Positions 34,336 through 45,339 of a DNA stretch of 64,000 nucleotides are shown here, one piece after another. Below the pieces are notes generated by a model that saw nothing but the letters and a program-made list of their open reading frames with translations, ran no database searches and was not told where the DNA came from. Origin of the DNA: Tetranychus cinnabarinus (taxonomy: Eukaryota > Arthropoda > Arachnida > Trombidiformes > Tetranychidae); the NCBI GenBank assembly GCA_022266195.1, contig WHVY01000002.1, positions 14,957,001 to 15,021,000 on the forward strand, written 5' to 3'. The number at the start of each line of letters is the position of its first letter. Within the stretch, counting starts at the first letter, position 1. The position numbers were made by a program, and so were the translations under genes.

Positions 34336-34930
34336 TAAGTGTCAAATATCAAGTTTCTATGATGTTTCATTCGTTACATATCTTGTACACAGTAAAACAA
34401 AAAGTGGATTTTGTGAAGGCATATCTGAGTTAAAATCTTCACTTTGTTTCACTACGTCTCGATAACTAGAGATGCGTCGGCTACACGCTAGTTTGGGTAG
34501 TATAACCAGTAACTGCGGTTTTTTCACATTCAGTTACAAATAACCGGTTACTTGTTGGTTAGAAATTTCTTAGCGCCAAATTCAAAAATAAAAAGTTTGG
34601 TTTTCCATCTTTTATCAGCGCCATCTATTAATGTATGTAATTTCATTCACTATTTTTACCCCTTTTTCATTGTTAACCCAAATTCACTTTCTATCATTCG
34701 AGATAATGATTAGTATTACTATTCATTCAATTATTATTCCTGGTAAAACAAACTCTAACAATGACCATCTTGAAAGAAGCTTAGCTGTCTGAATGAGAAA
34801 AAGACTAAATGAAGAATGAGAAAGGATTCATTAACAATCAATGAAGGATTGAAGTCAAATGAATTTAAAAAATTGAATTCTCGATTCGGCGTTATAGTCG
34901 GATAGTCGACTCGGATAGTCGAGCCAATCG
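34336..34930. other. Unassigned sequence with a possible hAT-MITE end
   Basis: CTAGAGATGCGTCGGCTA at 34465-34482 resembles the terminus of the hAT MITE at 38432, and the stretch near 34885-34925 holds repeated GGATAGTCGA words. A matching right end was not found. No gene. Confidence 0.3.
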
Positions 34931-35445
34931 TATCATTTGTGAGATTGAAATATAGTCAATCTAAAGATTTTGATGATTATTTTGAAAGTAAAAGACGATT
35001 TTCTAATCTTTCTTATCTTTCTGAAGAGAACGCTGTTGCTCTCATAATTGAGAATTTATCCGACAAACGTAGTTTCATCTCAAATCGAACTAAAACTTAC
35101 CATGATTTTTATTTCACAGCTAAAACAACTGAACATCATTATCCCAAGGCTCAAAATGATAATCATTCAAATCGCAATGATCAATTCAAGAAGGAAAGAA
35201 AATTAAATGTTTCTCAATCTAACATGAATCAACCAACCAACTCAAAATTCAATAAGAAACAACCGGGTAAATGTTACCGTTGTCTACAACAAGGAAAGCC
35301 AAATCAATTGCACTGGTCGTCAGATTGTCCATAAAGAGAAATGGTGATCGAATGAATGTTGTCAATTATACTTCAACTGGCTATCAAATCAATGAGGGAC
35401 AATCGAATTCGAATCCAGGTCGTAGTGAACAAACGCACACAACCA
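34931..35445 (+). pseudogene. Retroelement gag fragment with zinc knuckle, frameshifted
   Basis: The frame encodes the C-terminal part of a Gag protein: FDDYFESKRRFSNLSYLSEE, then a basic Asn/Gln-rich tail and a zinc-knuckle-like CYRCLQQGKPNQLHWSSDC (C-x2-C, then H-x4-C with an extended spacing). The frame stops at 35334. The neighbouring frame continues with plausible protein (NGDRMNVVNYTSTGYQ), so a frameshift near 35330 is likely. It is a different family from the Gag at 27.6 kb, which has no knuckle. No LTRs are visible; SINE-like sequence follows at 35447. Confidence 0.6.
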
Positions 35446-35446
35446 A

Positions 35447-35850
35447 AGCGGTGAATTTGATTGCAATACAAAGTTTCTCAAATTAAATTCAGTTTTAATT
35501 ATAGTTGTGATAAACCTTGCAAACAAAGGCGCCGTCTACCCTTCCCCACCTAGGTGTCTTACCGAAAGTAGACGCTAGGCTTCATCCAGCTTACCTAGGA
35601 ATCCATCAGGAAGGGAGCATGGGATTGTTCAGGGGGCTTAACCCTGAGTAAGCACTACTGTAGGTTGACTTAACCTCATGACTTTGACGCTAACGTCAAG
35701 ATGCAGAGTAAAACATATAAAGGTTTGCAGTCTTAGCGCCAATGCTAACCATTAGACCAATATTAAATTAAAACCCAGAATTAGTCTCCATTTAACAAGA
35801 AATATTCAAACAACTTTACGATCGAATTTAGTTAAATTTAGTTTTTTGTT
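35447..35850 (-). repeat. Second copy of the SINE-like GC-richer repeat
   Basis: Highly similar to 23678-24060, including the A-box-like TGGTCTAATGGTTAGCA (minus strand, 35758-35742). Its junction with downstream receptor copy 3 is interrupted: the flanking sequence AACTTTACGATCGAATTTAG appears at about 35814 and again at 38790, so about 2.9 kb was inserted in between. Confidence 0.6.
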
Positions 35851-36829
35851 CCAGTAGTCTACACCACTATTAGTTAATTATTCTGTTTGATTTCTGGTAT
35901 TTTGGGTTTTTTACATGATTTTCCATGGGATTTTTAAGTTAAATTTTTATGAAAATCTCAAAAAATTGACAAAAACCGTTCTATGAAAATTCAATGTTAA
36001 ATCCAATTTTTATAGCCCTAATTAATTAACTAATCGTGATGATTAGAATTTCGAAATTTTTATCAGTTATTATATGGAACTCAAGCTATCGGTCGATATG
36101 AATTTTCCTTACTTCTGAATTGTTGATCATTTTTAATCAACAATTTAATTAATTATTGGAAATTTCCAAAATATGATGATTTGATTGAATCAAAATTTAA
36201 TTATGTTAATCAATGTTTTTGATTATACAATTAGTTGCAAATTAAAGAGAAATATTGATTTGCTATTTTAAGAAAAAATGCATCGAAATCAAATGAAATT
36301 TACTATATTAATTAATTGTTTGAAATTAATACACTTCAAACCGACAAAAACTTTTGAATTTACCTAATATAATGTATGTGAAATAGTCAGTAACACTGAT
36401 AGTGGATCTTTACTATACGTTAATATTAATAACTTGTGTTAAAGCTACATAAGATTTTTAATGGTTGAATCGAAAACATGAATTTAAGATAAACATAGAG
36501 TAGTGTATTAAAACCTAAACTGAATGAATCTATCCGTAGATGGTCAATTTTCCTTAAGTTTAACTCTCCAGTCCTTATTGTTAATTAACAATACCCAAGT
36601 CTTTTTCAAGTAAAGGATGATAATATTAACTTCAACAATCAATCTTGATTTCTAATAATTGTTGATCATTTACATATTTATCATGCATTTTTTTCAAACA
36701 ATCTGAATAGAATAGGGAATCTTTTCTTTCTTACTGAATATAAGTGACAATTTTACAATTATCAAGTCTGCTAAAGGCACAGGCTAAGATCACATAGTTT
36801 TTGATAATTATGAGCATGGTAAATACAGA
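35851..36829. other. AT-rich inserted sequence, no gene
   Basis: Part of the 2.9-kb segment that separates the SINE-like repeat from receptor copy 3. It is rich in TTAATTAATTA words. No coding or transposon ends are recognised. Confidence 0.4.
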
Positions 36830-38119
36830 AAAGTTGAATTAACAAGTTATTGACGCTGTGTCAATGTTAATTGTACAGGGAGATTCATCTTAACGAAAAA
36901 TGTAATTGTGAAAAAGGGTGAACATAACCATGAACCGGACAACATGAGATTAATCAAATCAACCCAGCGTAATCATGCAAAGAAGGTCGTCACAACTGAA
37001 AATTATTGTCGAATAAAAGAAAATTATGATAAAGCGACCATGTAAACGATTAATTCTGTCAATCAAACGAAAGATGAAATAATTGCATCTTTACAAACTT
37101 TCAATCAACTAAGAGAAACAATTCAAAGAGCTCGTTCGAAGCGTTTCCCTGAACAGCCAAGAACTATTGAGGAAATAGTCGTCCCTGAATGCTTTCTTCG
37201 AATGCAAATGGACTTTTCTTTCGTTCGAGCGCGAATAACATGCTTGTCTTTTTGACCAATGAATTTTATCGTATTTATGTTCAGCTGAACATATTCATGC
37301 AGACGGAACATTACGAAGTGTACCAAGAATGTTTCAATCACTTTATTCACTGCATGTTATGAAAAATGGAATCATGGTGCTATCGTTTATGCGCTATTAC
37401 CCGATTCAACCATATCCGCTTATTTAAAACTTTTACGGGCGATACAAGATCTGTGTGCTGCAATCGATTTGGTCTGGAATCCATCTAAATTTACGCTTTA
37501 TTTTGAAGCAGCAGCAATGAAGGCTATTCAGATAACATTCCCGAACTGCGAATTAAAATGTTGTCTGTTTCATTTCGCTCAGAGCTTGTGGCGAAATGTT
37601 GGCAAACATAGACTCATTGAGTGCTACAGATCAGATTTTGTTGCAGTTAAGAGAATATCGGCTTTGCCATTCATTAAAGTCCAACATATTATAGAAACTT
37701 TTGACAGAATAGTTGCTCAAGCCCCAGTCGATTCTCAAATGCAATCTTTTATTGATTATTTTAAGCGAACTTATCTTAACGAACAATCAAGATTCCCATT
37801 GACGATATGGAATCACGGAATTGCGACCCAAGGACAAACAATCATGTCGAGGGATGGCACTCAGTATTCAATCGTGCTGTTGGACGTAAACCATGCGAAT
37901 ATTTGGATTTTTATTGAGAATCATATTAAACAGCATAATTCCTACGAAGTTAGCGTTCTGATGGCGGATTATGGTGCAAGAATGACGGGCTTAAGAATTT
38001 ATAAAGAAATTAATCAAAGAATTATGAATGTTACTGAAGATTATGATGCTAATATCATAACGGCATTCGAATGTGTTGATAAATTGAAATATTATACAAA
38101 ACTATCTGATCTGAATTGA
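36830..38119 (+). pseudogene. Second MULE/FLYWCH transposase copy, heavily broken
   Basis: Homologous to 31694-33072. The FLYWCH finger is recognisable (RCVNVNCTGRF ... GEHNHEPD), but the codon expected for the conserved Trp is TGA at 36851-36853. Further stops and frame changes follow, with a TAA at about 37045. The best-preserved part, 37469-38119, is open and contains KFTLYFEAAAMKAIQITFPN, KCCLFHFAQSLWRNVGKHR and KLKYYTKLSDLN. It is diverged in sequence from the first copy, so it is a separate, older or related element. Confidence 0.75.
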
Positions 38120-38431
38120 TTTTGATGAATTGATGGACTAATGATAAGTGCACGATTCCCTGCGCAGTAGTTCATCGTTCATTTTGTATATGCGCCTTTA
38201 CATTCGCTCTTGATTAAATTGTACCCGACAAATTATTTCCAATAAAAATATCATGTCCAATTCCATTCTATCGCCATTTTCATTCAAGTTTGAAAAAAGT
38301 TTTTGATACCACGCCATCTATTTGCAAAATTTATTTCAGAGTCATGCGCACATTTTTTTTATCTATTTTGACTTTAGCCAACCAGCTTTTGCTGAAAAGA
38401 GCTTATCCGACATTGTTTTATCTGTTTTGAC
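38120..38431. other. 3' part of the second MULE region
   Basis: No gene. It presumably includes the 3' end of the MULE, but I could not define an inverted-repeat end. Confidence 0.3.
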
Positions 38432-38765
38432 TAGAGATGACAGGATCGGCGATTTTCAAGCTCGACCTTAGATCGACCAAAATTAAAAGATCGACTCGGA
38501 GGTCGATCCAAGATCGATCCTTCAATGTTTTGCTTTTCCGTACAACTGTTGACTCAAATAATTGCGTGAAAAACAAAATCATCAAATATCTATCAATTTT
38601 AGGGTTATTTTACGTAGTTTTTAGTCCGGTCGATCTTTCTCGAGTACTCGAATTTTTAAAAGGTCGATCTCAATCAGATCGTAAGTTCAATAGCTCGATT
38701 TTTGCTCGGCTCGCAGCTCTCAAAGATCGATCTTTCGAGTACTCGATCTTTTCCTGCCATCCCTA
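38432..38765. mobile_element. hAT-type MITE rich in GATCGA palindromes
   Basis: 334-bp element with terminal inverted repeats TAGAGATGACAGGA / TAGGGATGGCAGGA (right end read on the opposite strand). It is flanked by a perfect 8-bp duplication GTTTTGAC (38424-38431 and 38766-38773), the hallmark of hAT elements. The inside holds at least eight GATCGA/TCGATC sites. It has no coding capacity. Confidence 0.92.
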
Positions 38766-38788
38766 GTTTTGACCCTGAACCTTCAAAG

Positions 38789-41443
38789 TAACTTTACGAT
38801 CGAATTTAGTTCAATTTAGTTTTTTGTTTTATTTTGTGTTTTGCATTACTTTTGAATGCTCTGTGCATCTAGGGAATCCATTAAATAATTTGATTTTCAT
38901 TTATTTTGTGTCAGAACAATCAAGGTAAGTCTGGGTCTTTCAATACTGGGTCTTACTGAGTTCATCTCGGCATACAAATATTCACAAATCAAACTGAGAA
39001 TGCAAATTGGAATCATGCATAACAAGTACTTAAAAAATAGCTTGTAATTTTGTATATCTAGTTGATTGAAGCGAGCCAAAACAGGATTGGGGCTGATGGC
39101 AGTTTTATGGTAACAGCCTTTTATTTGTTTAGGGTCTAGGCGCTTTTCAAGGTACAATTGCCATTTCTTTGCGATATAAAAATCGATGCCACTTTGGAAT
39201 TGTTTCTCGCGAAATATATTGAGAAATTTGGAGGCATGAGGAGGGAGCTTCGAATTCAATACAGTAAATAACAGATGAACGGGAAATGAATTTTTTGATC
39301 GATGCCATTTTGCCCCGTGGCTGTATACACAATAACCCATTCGAACGGTAAAAGTCTCATCTGGAGTAACAATAAAAACAAAACTTTGTGCTTCTTTCTT
39401 TGTTATGAATTCATTCATGAGCGGTCCCGTCGGTCTGTACAGTCCTCGTTTTAAAATCTCTTGCTGAGCTCGAGGAGAACCGCTATACACCATGGTTCTG
39501 CATAATGGCTCTTCCATCCACACAGGAATCCTACCACAATCGGCAACATCTTCAAGTGAATCAATCGTTTTTATGGCTGCTTCAGATGAAAGATCTGTAG
39601 TGAAGGAACTAGAATAAAGCGATGTTATAAAAAATATTGTTAACGTGATGGAAATCCAAATGAACGAAAAATATGAACGACTAAAAAGAGTTTTGAGACG
39701 TGCTGCTTGTCGTAAAATTGCACAAATCAAAGGCCAGATTATCCATGGAGATGTGGTTTTAATGTTGAACAATTTCGGATTGAAGTACCACAAAATGAAA
39801 GGGATTGATGAAAGAAATAGAAAAAGGAAAGCCAAGGATAAAATTACATCTAAAGGGAATATCGAAAGTGATGTGAAGACATCTTCACGAACTATTCCAA
39901 TTTCGGGTAAAGCTGTAAAAATGGTACAGGAAAGATCACCTAACACTGTTCCTGGTTTAAGTCCAGTAGTTGAATCAGGAATTGTTGCGAATGAATATAA
40001 TCTATCACAGAAATCAGCTTCACCTCGCTGAACTAGTCCAATAAGGCCAGTACAATTGCCGGAATTACATTCTCCATAATCTATTGGTTTGCGAAACACA
40101 ATAGTGTAATTAATGGAACTATAGCGTTCCATTTGTTTGGTGTAGAACTGAGAAAGTTGACCAGTAAATTTTTTCTTAATAGGATCATAATTTGTCCATG
40201 GAGTCCGATCGGCGTAAACAATTTTGAACTGAAAATTTGAATGCATAACATAAATCTATTTCGATTCGATAAACTCATGTTTACATGATGAGAAATAATT
40301 TATATGTTGATTACTTGAAAAATTTTATAATGTTTGACCGTATCATATCTTTGGACGCATTTGTACGATGATCTTTTTGGTCTGGGAAAAAATGCTCAAC
40401 ATATTTGCAGGAATTTAATATGAGAAGTAAATGTCATTCCATTAGTGTAAAGTTCAGATCGGGAGACAAAAAAGATTAATTTCATTTGAATAACTGTTTT
40501 TCAATATTTGAAACGTGAATTCTGATGGAATAAAGAAATTAATAATTTTATCGATTTAGAATCTCTTATTGAAAATTTAATATTTATAAAATGCAAATCA
40601 AATAGAAATAGAAATGCATTATTATAGCAAAACTATTAAGATTGGTATTCTTAGGTTTCTCTGTTAAATGTTGAAATCTTAATGTTTTGATGTTCAAATG
40701 GTATGTTAAGAAACAGAGAATTGCAATTATTCTGAAAGCTATTGCAATCTAATGATTCGAAGCTGTTAAAGGTCTATCTTAAAATCAAACGTGTTTCGAA
40801 ATAAAATTTTGTTTAGGTTTGCCCTTCATTAGCTGACACGATCAGATACACACTTAGATCATTTATCGTCATTATGGTTGAAATTATCCACTTAACAATC
40901 CCATACACATTGAATTTCGGGAGGAAAGTTTGGGCATTTTTAATTTTTTTCTTATGTCCCGTAAGATAATAGCTGAAATTTTTCTGAAAATTAAACATGT
41001 TATTGTTTATTATTGCTTATTGCTTATGTTATTGCTTTGATATCTGCGAAAGTCAAAAACTCAGATTATCAGAAATTAATCAAAACCTCTCAATATAACG
41101 AGCCTTAAATTAGGAACTTATCATTTAATGTTTAAACATTAAAGTAAATATTTGATAAACAGAAATGCAAAAATGATACATAATTGAAGTAAGATATTAT
41201 TAATAAGTATGTGAAATTTTACATTTTTGCTTCCATGGGCATTCAACAAAATGAACCAAAACTTTGTGGTTGGAGAGAAGCAAAACACATTCATACCAAA
41301 AATAAGGAATAGCTTCATTTGTTACAGTGGTTATGCATTTATTAATGTAATACATTAAATAAATACAGAATTATTCAGTTTAGACCATTCTAAAAGCAAA
41401 ATTATCCGCCAAAAGATTTGTAGAAGAACTTGAACTGAACACC
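38789..41443 (-). repeat. Inverted segmental duplication of 19.65-22.08 kb
   Basis: Read on the minus strand, 41443-40247 matches 19650-20776 (TXNL4A 3'UTR tail plus receptor upstream region), with one longer diverged stretch. 40246-38897 matches the receptor gene. The region downstream (38896-38789) matches the flank of copy 2 instead. The block therefore carries the 3' end of a neighbouring housekeeping gene as a passenger. Confidence 0.9.
38897..40246 (-). CDS. Ionotropic-receptor-like gene, copy 3
   Basis: 449 residues with an intact frame and the same layout as copies 1 and 2 (S1, TM1, pore segment, M3 ending SLYSSSFTTDLS, S2, last TM). It has the full TTGLKPGTVLGDLSC segment and the RPRLTLIVLTQNK tail like copy 2. 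In the first 60 residues and in S2 it shares variants with copy 1 (RKPIDYGECNSGNC, GPLMNEFITKKEAQSF, KKWQLYLEKRLDPKQ). It is thus a mosaic of the other two, which suggests gene conversion or a shared ancestor. No signal peptide is visible, as in the others. Confidence 0.8.
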   Translation of the reverse strand: MHSNFQFKIVYADRTPWTNYDPIKKKFTGQLSQFYTKQMERYSSINYTIVFRKPIDYGECNSGNCTGLIGLVQRGEADFCDRLYSFATIPDSTTGLKPGTVLGDLSCTIFTALPEIGIVREDVFTSLSIFPLDVILSLAFLFLFLSSIPFILWYFNPKLFNIKTTSPWIIWPLICAILRQAARLKTLFSRSYFSFIWISITLTIFFITSLYSSSFTTDLSSEAAIKTIDSLEDVADCGRIPVWMEEPLCRTMVYSGSPRAQQEILKRGLYRPTGPLMNEFITKKEAQSFVFIVTPDETFTVRMGYCVYSHGAKWHRSKNSFPVHLLFTVLNSKLPPHASKFLNIFREKQFQSGIDFYIAKKWQLYLEKRLDPKQIKGCYHKTAISPNPVLARFNQLDIQNYKLFFKYLLCMIPICILSLICEYLYAEMNSVRPSIERPRLTLIVLTQNK

Positions 41444-41480
41444 TGGGTTAAGTTTCTGAGCATGAAGAATTAAGATCATA

Positions 41481-43285
41481 AGAGTAAAATTTTGAGGTAA
41501 AACAAGAAATTCAACTGAAAGAAAGAGTTAATAGTTTTAAACTGAATTAAATAAACTTTATTAAATTTCACAATTAACCTTAATTAACCAACTCAGAAGA
41601 TTTATTCAGATTTCCAAATCCTGAATACTTCAGGTTCTTTGAGGATCACCAGAAAACTCAACTGGTTAGTCTTAGACTATTGTCAGAATTAACTTTTAGG
41701 TCAACCAAGATTACCAGAATTAGTAACCACAATTGGCCAAAATGTTGTGCACGCAGAGTTGTCTTAGACTAACTTGGCTGGACAGGTAATAGCGTAAAAC
41801 AGCTACCTTGGCACAAGTAATAAAGCTTAGTAATAAAATCCAAATTATAACCAAAATAAACTCAGAGTTTAACAGCACAATTCAGATAGTAATATCGGAG
41901 AGATAATTAAGCTCTAACAGCATAAATTCACTAAGCCTTATTCTTAGATTTTTAAATTGTTTAACTTTGAACCAAGAGGACAATATCGATGGTGATTCAG
42001 ACAATCAAAATTTTGGTCTTATAGCACTGAGGTAATCAATAAAGTATGTTGTCGATGCCAGTGAGGCTTTCAGGTTTTCTCGTACTTGCTTAACGAATAA
42101 GTTCAATTTCAACCTTTGCATGGAAGTTATTAGTTATTTCCGTATCCCGCATTTTCATAATTCATTCTCGAGATATTGAGATTAAAATTTTTGAGACAAA
42201 ATGCAAAAATCAAAAAAGCTTGCAATACAATGAAAGAAGTGTCCATTCTTTGAGGTTAACCTGATATTTTTATCTTCATCAAAGGAGTTTTAGATCTTAT
42301 GCACTTATAAACATATTTTTATGCCTCTACAAATCACAAAATTCCAACTCTTAACTTGAAAGCAAATTTGCAAGCATGAATCATTCTATCTAAAGATAAG
42401 ATGATGTGATCAATTAGACTATTGCTAATCTTTAGTTGGCATGATTTACGCTTTAGTTTAGTACTGAGTCGGTAAGTTCACGAAATTAACAATTAGACCG
42501 AATTTATATTAAAAAAAAACAAAAACATTGACATATAAAATAAAATATTATTTATTCATGGTCTGAAATCTTTTACAATGTCAAATATTGGTTATTTTAG
42601 GTAGTAAGTCCTGCGAAGGAATTTTCAACAGTATCAACTGGACCGTCATTCGATGCCGCAAATGAAGTGGATGCTAAAATTGAGAGAATAAGAATTGTGA
42701 AAATTAATTTAACAATAGGGGAATTCATTTTTATTTGATTGGTTGAAACTGTTAGAAAATAATTTGAAAATAACTGATTCAGTTGACTTGAGTTTGAATA
42801 TGATGAGTGAAAGCTAAATTTCTGAGTATTTATAGTATTTCTGTAAAAATGAACAAATAAAAAGTAAATTACAATGTTTAATTTTTTATTTACTATTTTA
42901 CTCATTGTTTACTGAATTTAAAGGTGATTCAACTAAATTAATAGAGTATTAAATGACTTTGCTTAAAGTCAAACTTGTATTTATAATTTTCACTAATCAA
43001 AAGTCAATAAGAATTTTATCATCTAGTGCATTCAAAATCAAATAACCAATCGTTTATATTCATTTCTATTTCTATTTTTCACAAAAGTAACGTGTGCAAT
43101 ACAAATTTTATTTCAATTTCATTGAAATGCCTCTCGTTTTCTGTTGGGACGTTTTTTCGTTCATCTTGTGGTTGACAATTGAGAAGTCTTCAAATAGGAA
43201 CTTATTATTCAATGTTTAAACATTAAAGTAAATATTTTATAGCATGAGTGCAAGAATGATACATGATTAAAGTAAGATAATATTA
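41481..43285 (-). repeat. Inverted single copy of the 1.8-kb peptide-gene unit
   Basis: About one full unit length, in the opposite direction to the five-copy array at 45.8-54.3 kb. At several sites it agrees with the first unit of the array (TTGTCAACC, AATCATGTATC, TGTTAATTTCG) and at others with the last unit (GCAAGCTTTTTT, GAGAATGAATTATG), differing there from the middle units. Its outer edge continues into sequence related to the TXNL4A downstream region. Confidence 0.93.
42597..42728 (-). CDS. Secreted 43-residue peptide, inverted copy
   Basis: Same protein as in the array: signal peptide of about 24 residues (KLIFTILILSILASTSFA, cleavage after Ala24 by the -3/-1 rule) and a 19-residue mature peptide ASNDGPVDTVENSFAGLTT. 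The upstream ATG at 42903-42905 is not preferred, because a small intron with a good acceptor (TTTTTACAG) lies between it and the peptide start and would put it out of frame. Confidence 0.7.
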   Translation of the reverse strand: MNSPIVKLIFTILILSILASTSFAASNDGPVDTVENSFAGLTT

Positions 43286-43605
43286 ATAAGTACAGGCTAT
43301 TCAGAAATTGTCCATGAACTTTTTTTCTGAATATCTTTTGAGAAAAATATTTTTCATGCCTAATTTTATTTTCTAGTTAATCCATAACGAAAAGGTAATT
43401 TTCTGAGACCATGTTCACAATTCTAAGACTTTGCATACGGATTTGCACAGGGAAAAGCACTCTTTGATAGCCCTCAATCGTTGATTTATATGATGCAATT
43501 GATATGCTTTTGCTTTCTAGAGGGATTTCATGTCTTTTGGCGATAGTTTGATGCTTTTGGAGGCTTTTGTTAGTTGGATAATGCTATTCAAAAAAATGAG
43601 CATTA

Positions 43606-44143
43606 CAGGGCATTTCAGCTAATTTTACCGTTGTAAATTGGCTATATCTTTGCCCCTGAGTGACTTTGAGGTTAGATATTTTGTTTATGGAAATTTGGGC
43701 GATACTCAATTGTCATATTTCAAGGTCATTGCGTTATTTGACCTTTAACTGGTATTTAGAGGTCATTTTCGTAGAGTGCAAAAATTTTCGTATTGGTTAG
43801 CGCTAGTGACATGTTTATAACTTATTCTGGTCAAAAGATATGAGTGTTTACAAATTGTTGTGTTGATCAATTGGTTTTAAGAAAAATTCATTTATCTTTT
43901 CAACGGTGAAAGATACTAACTCGTAATAAACAACAACCAATACGAAAATTTTTGCACTGTACGAAAATGACCTCTAAATACCAGTTAGAGGTCAAATAAC
44001 GCAATGACCTTGAATGACCTTGACCTTGAAATATGACAAATGAGTATCGCCCAAATTTCCATAAACAAAATATCTAACCTCAAAGTCACTCAGGGGCAAA
44101 GATATAGCCAATTTACAACGGTAAAATTAGCTGAAATGCCCTG
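43606..44143. mobile_element. Foldback MITE with ~190-bp inverted repeats and TA duplication
   Basis: Ends CAGGGCATTTCAGCTAATTT and its complement at 44124-44143, flanked by TA on both sides (43604-43605 and 44144-44145). The arms 43606-43797 and 43950-44143 are nearly perfect inverted repeats; the right arm has an extra GACCTTGA duplication (TGACCTTGAATGACCTTGACC). The TA duplication fits Tc1/mariner-type elements. Non-coding. Confidence 0.88.
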
Positions 44144-44159
44144 TATAACTTTAACTATA

Positions 44160-44250
44160 ATCAACTTTATCCAGGTTTAACTCCGTGAGACATTATTTCA
44201 TAACTACACCGATATTTTACGTTAATGCAGGTGAGATTCTGGTTAAAATA
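44160..44250 (+). pseudogene. MARS2 exon 1 fragment
   Basis: Matches MARS2 from codon 6 or so of exon 1 (CAACTTTATCCAGGTTTAA) to the first bases of intron 1 (GTGAGATTCTGGTTAAAAT), with substitutions. It stops where the hairpin element begins. It is too short to encode anything. Confidence 0.85.
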
Positions 44251-45087
44251 CACTGGTTGACAAAATTATAAGACCACTTAACTCTTCAGCGTGCATCTTT
44301 GAATGTTTAGATTTCATGAGTTTTAATAATAGATTTGAAAAGAGCATAAAAAGTTGAATCAGATGAGACCTTGATTGGAAAAATATATGAAATAGTTAGA
44401 AAATTATCACGCAAAAATCCAAATTTGAAGGTGACAAAAGTATAAGACCACTTTATTAATTTCACTATTTCTTGATACATACATAATTTTTGCGAATTTT
44501 TTGGTGCAAATAATGTAGTATTTATGTAAATTAAGATAATTTTAGAGTTTGGTGAAATTATAATCAACCAATTTTCGTAAAATTGAAGAATTATGTTTCC
44601 ATAAGAATGCATTGAAAAATTAGGTAAATTCAAATTAATTATTAGATGAAACTTAATTTTATGGATTTTTTTCATGTTGATTGTTTAAAATAATTATACA
44701 AACAATTAACTGTTTGAATTTTGGCAATCGGATGATTCGTTCTCAATTGATGAACATTTGATTTTTTCTTATATGCTTTTCAATGGAAAAGCATATGTAA
44801 AAGGTGCAGAATTCAAGCAATTGTTCATCAATTGAGAACGAATCAATCGATTGCCGAAATTCAAACAGTTAATTGTTAGTATGATTATTTTAAACAATCA
44901 ACATGAAAAAAGCTCTAAAAAATGAACTCAATCTAATAAAAAATTGGAATTTACGTAATTTTGCAATGTATTCCTATGGAAATCTAATTTCTGAATTATA
45001 CGAAAATTGGTTGATTATAATTTCACCAAACTCTAAAATTATCTTAATTTACATGAATACTACATTATTTGCCGGAAAAAATTCTAT
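44250..45087. mobile_element. Hairpin element of Tc1/mariner-like style
   Basis: The left end reads CACTGGTTGACAAAATTATA, with a second GACAAAAGTATAAGACCACT at 44433, which looks like a repeated terminal/subterminal site of Tc1-like elements. The two halves (about 44460-44700 and 44860-45087) are inverted repeats of each other around a central stretch near 44720-44860, and both encode the same broken peptide words (ENWLIIISPNSKIILIY). The right arm is truncated just before it would reach the terminal repeat. I found no recognisable transposase. Confidence 0.55.
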
Positions 45088-45290
45088 TTTATAACTACAC
45101 CGATATTTTACGTTAATGCAGGTAAGATTCTAATTAAATATACTCTATACTTCCAAAGTTTGGGTTGAGCTACAATTTAAAATCAACACTTTATTTGTAT
45201 AATTTCAACTTTTTATTTTCCGAATTAAATCCTCATATTGGACATTTTCATTCACTGGTAATCGCCGACAGTTTACATCAAAGAGTAAAG
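45088..45290 (+). pseudogene. MARS2 exon 1 end, intron 1 and exon 2 fragment
   Basis: Repeats part of the exon 1 sequence already present at 44210-44240, then all of intron 1 and the first half of exon 2 (PHIGHFHSLV-type codons). The intron 1 acceptor AG has become AA (GAATTAAATCC), so even if transcribed it would not splice normally. It retains an intron, so it arose by DNA duplication, not retroposition. Confidence 0.88.
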
Positions 45291-45339
45291 GAATAGAGAC
45301 TACTCTCAACACAATTTTTTAGTTGTTAAGAAGCGACTC

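Noticed and set aside
34465..34925. Complete second hAT MITE
   Set aside because: Only the left-end-like CTAGAGATG word is present; no right end or 8-bp duplication was found.
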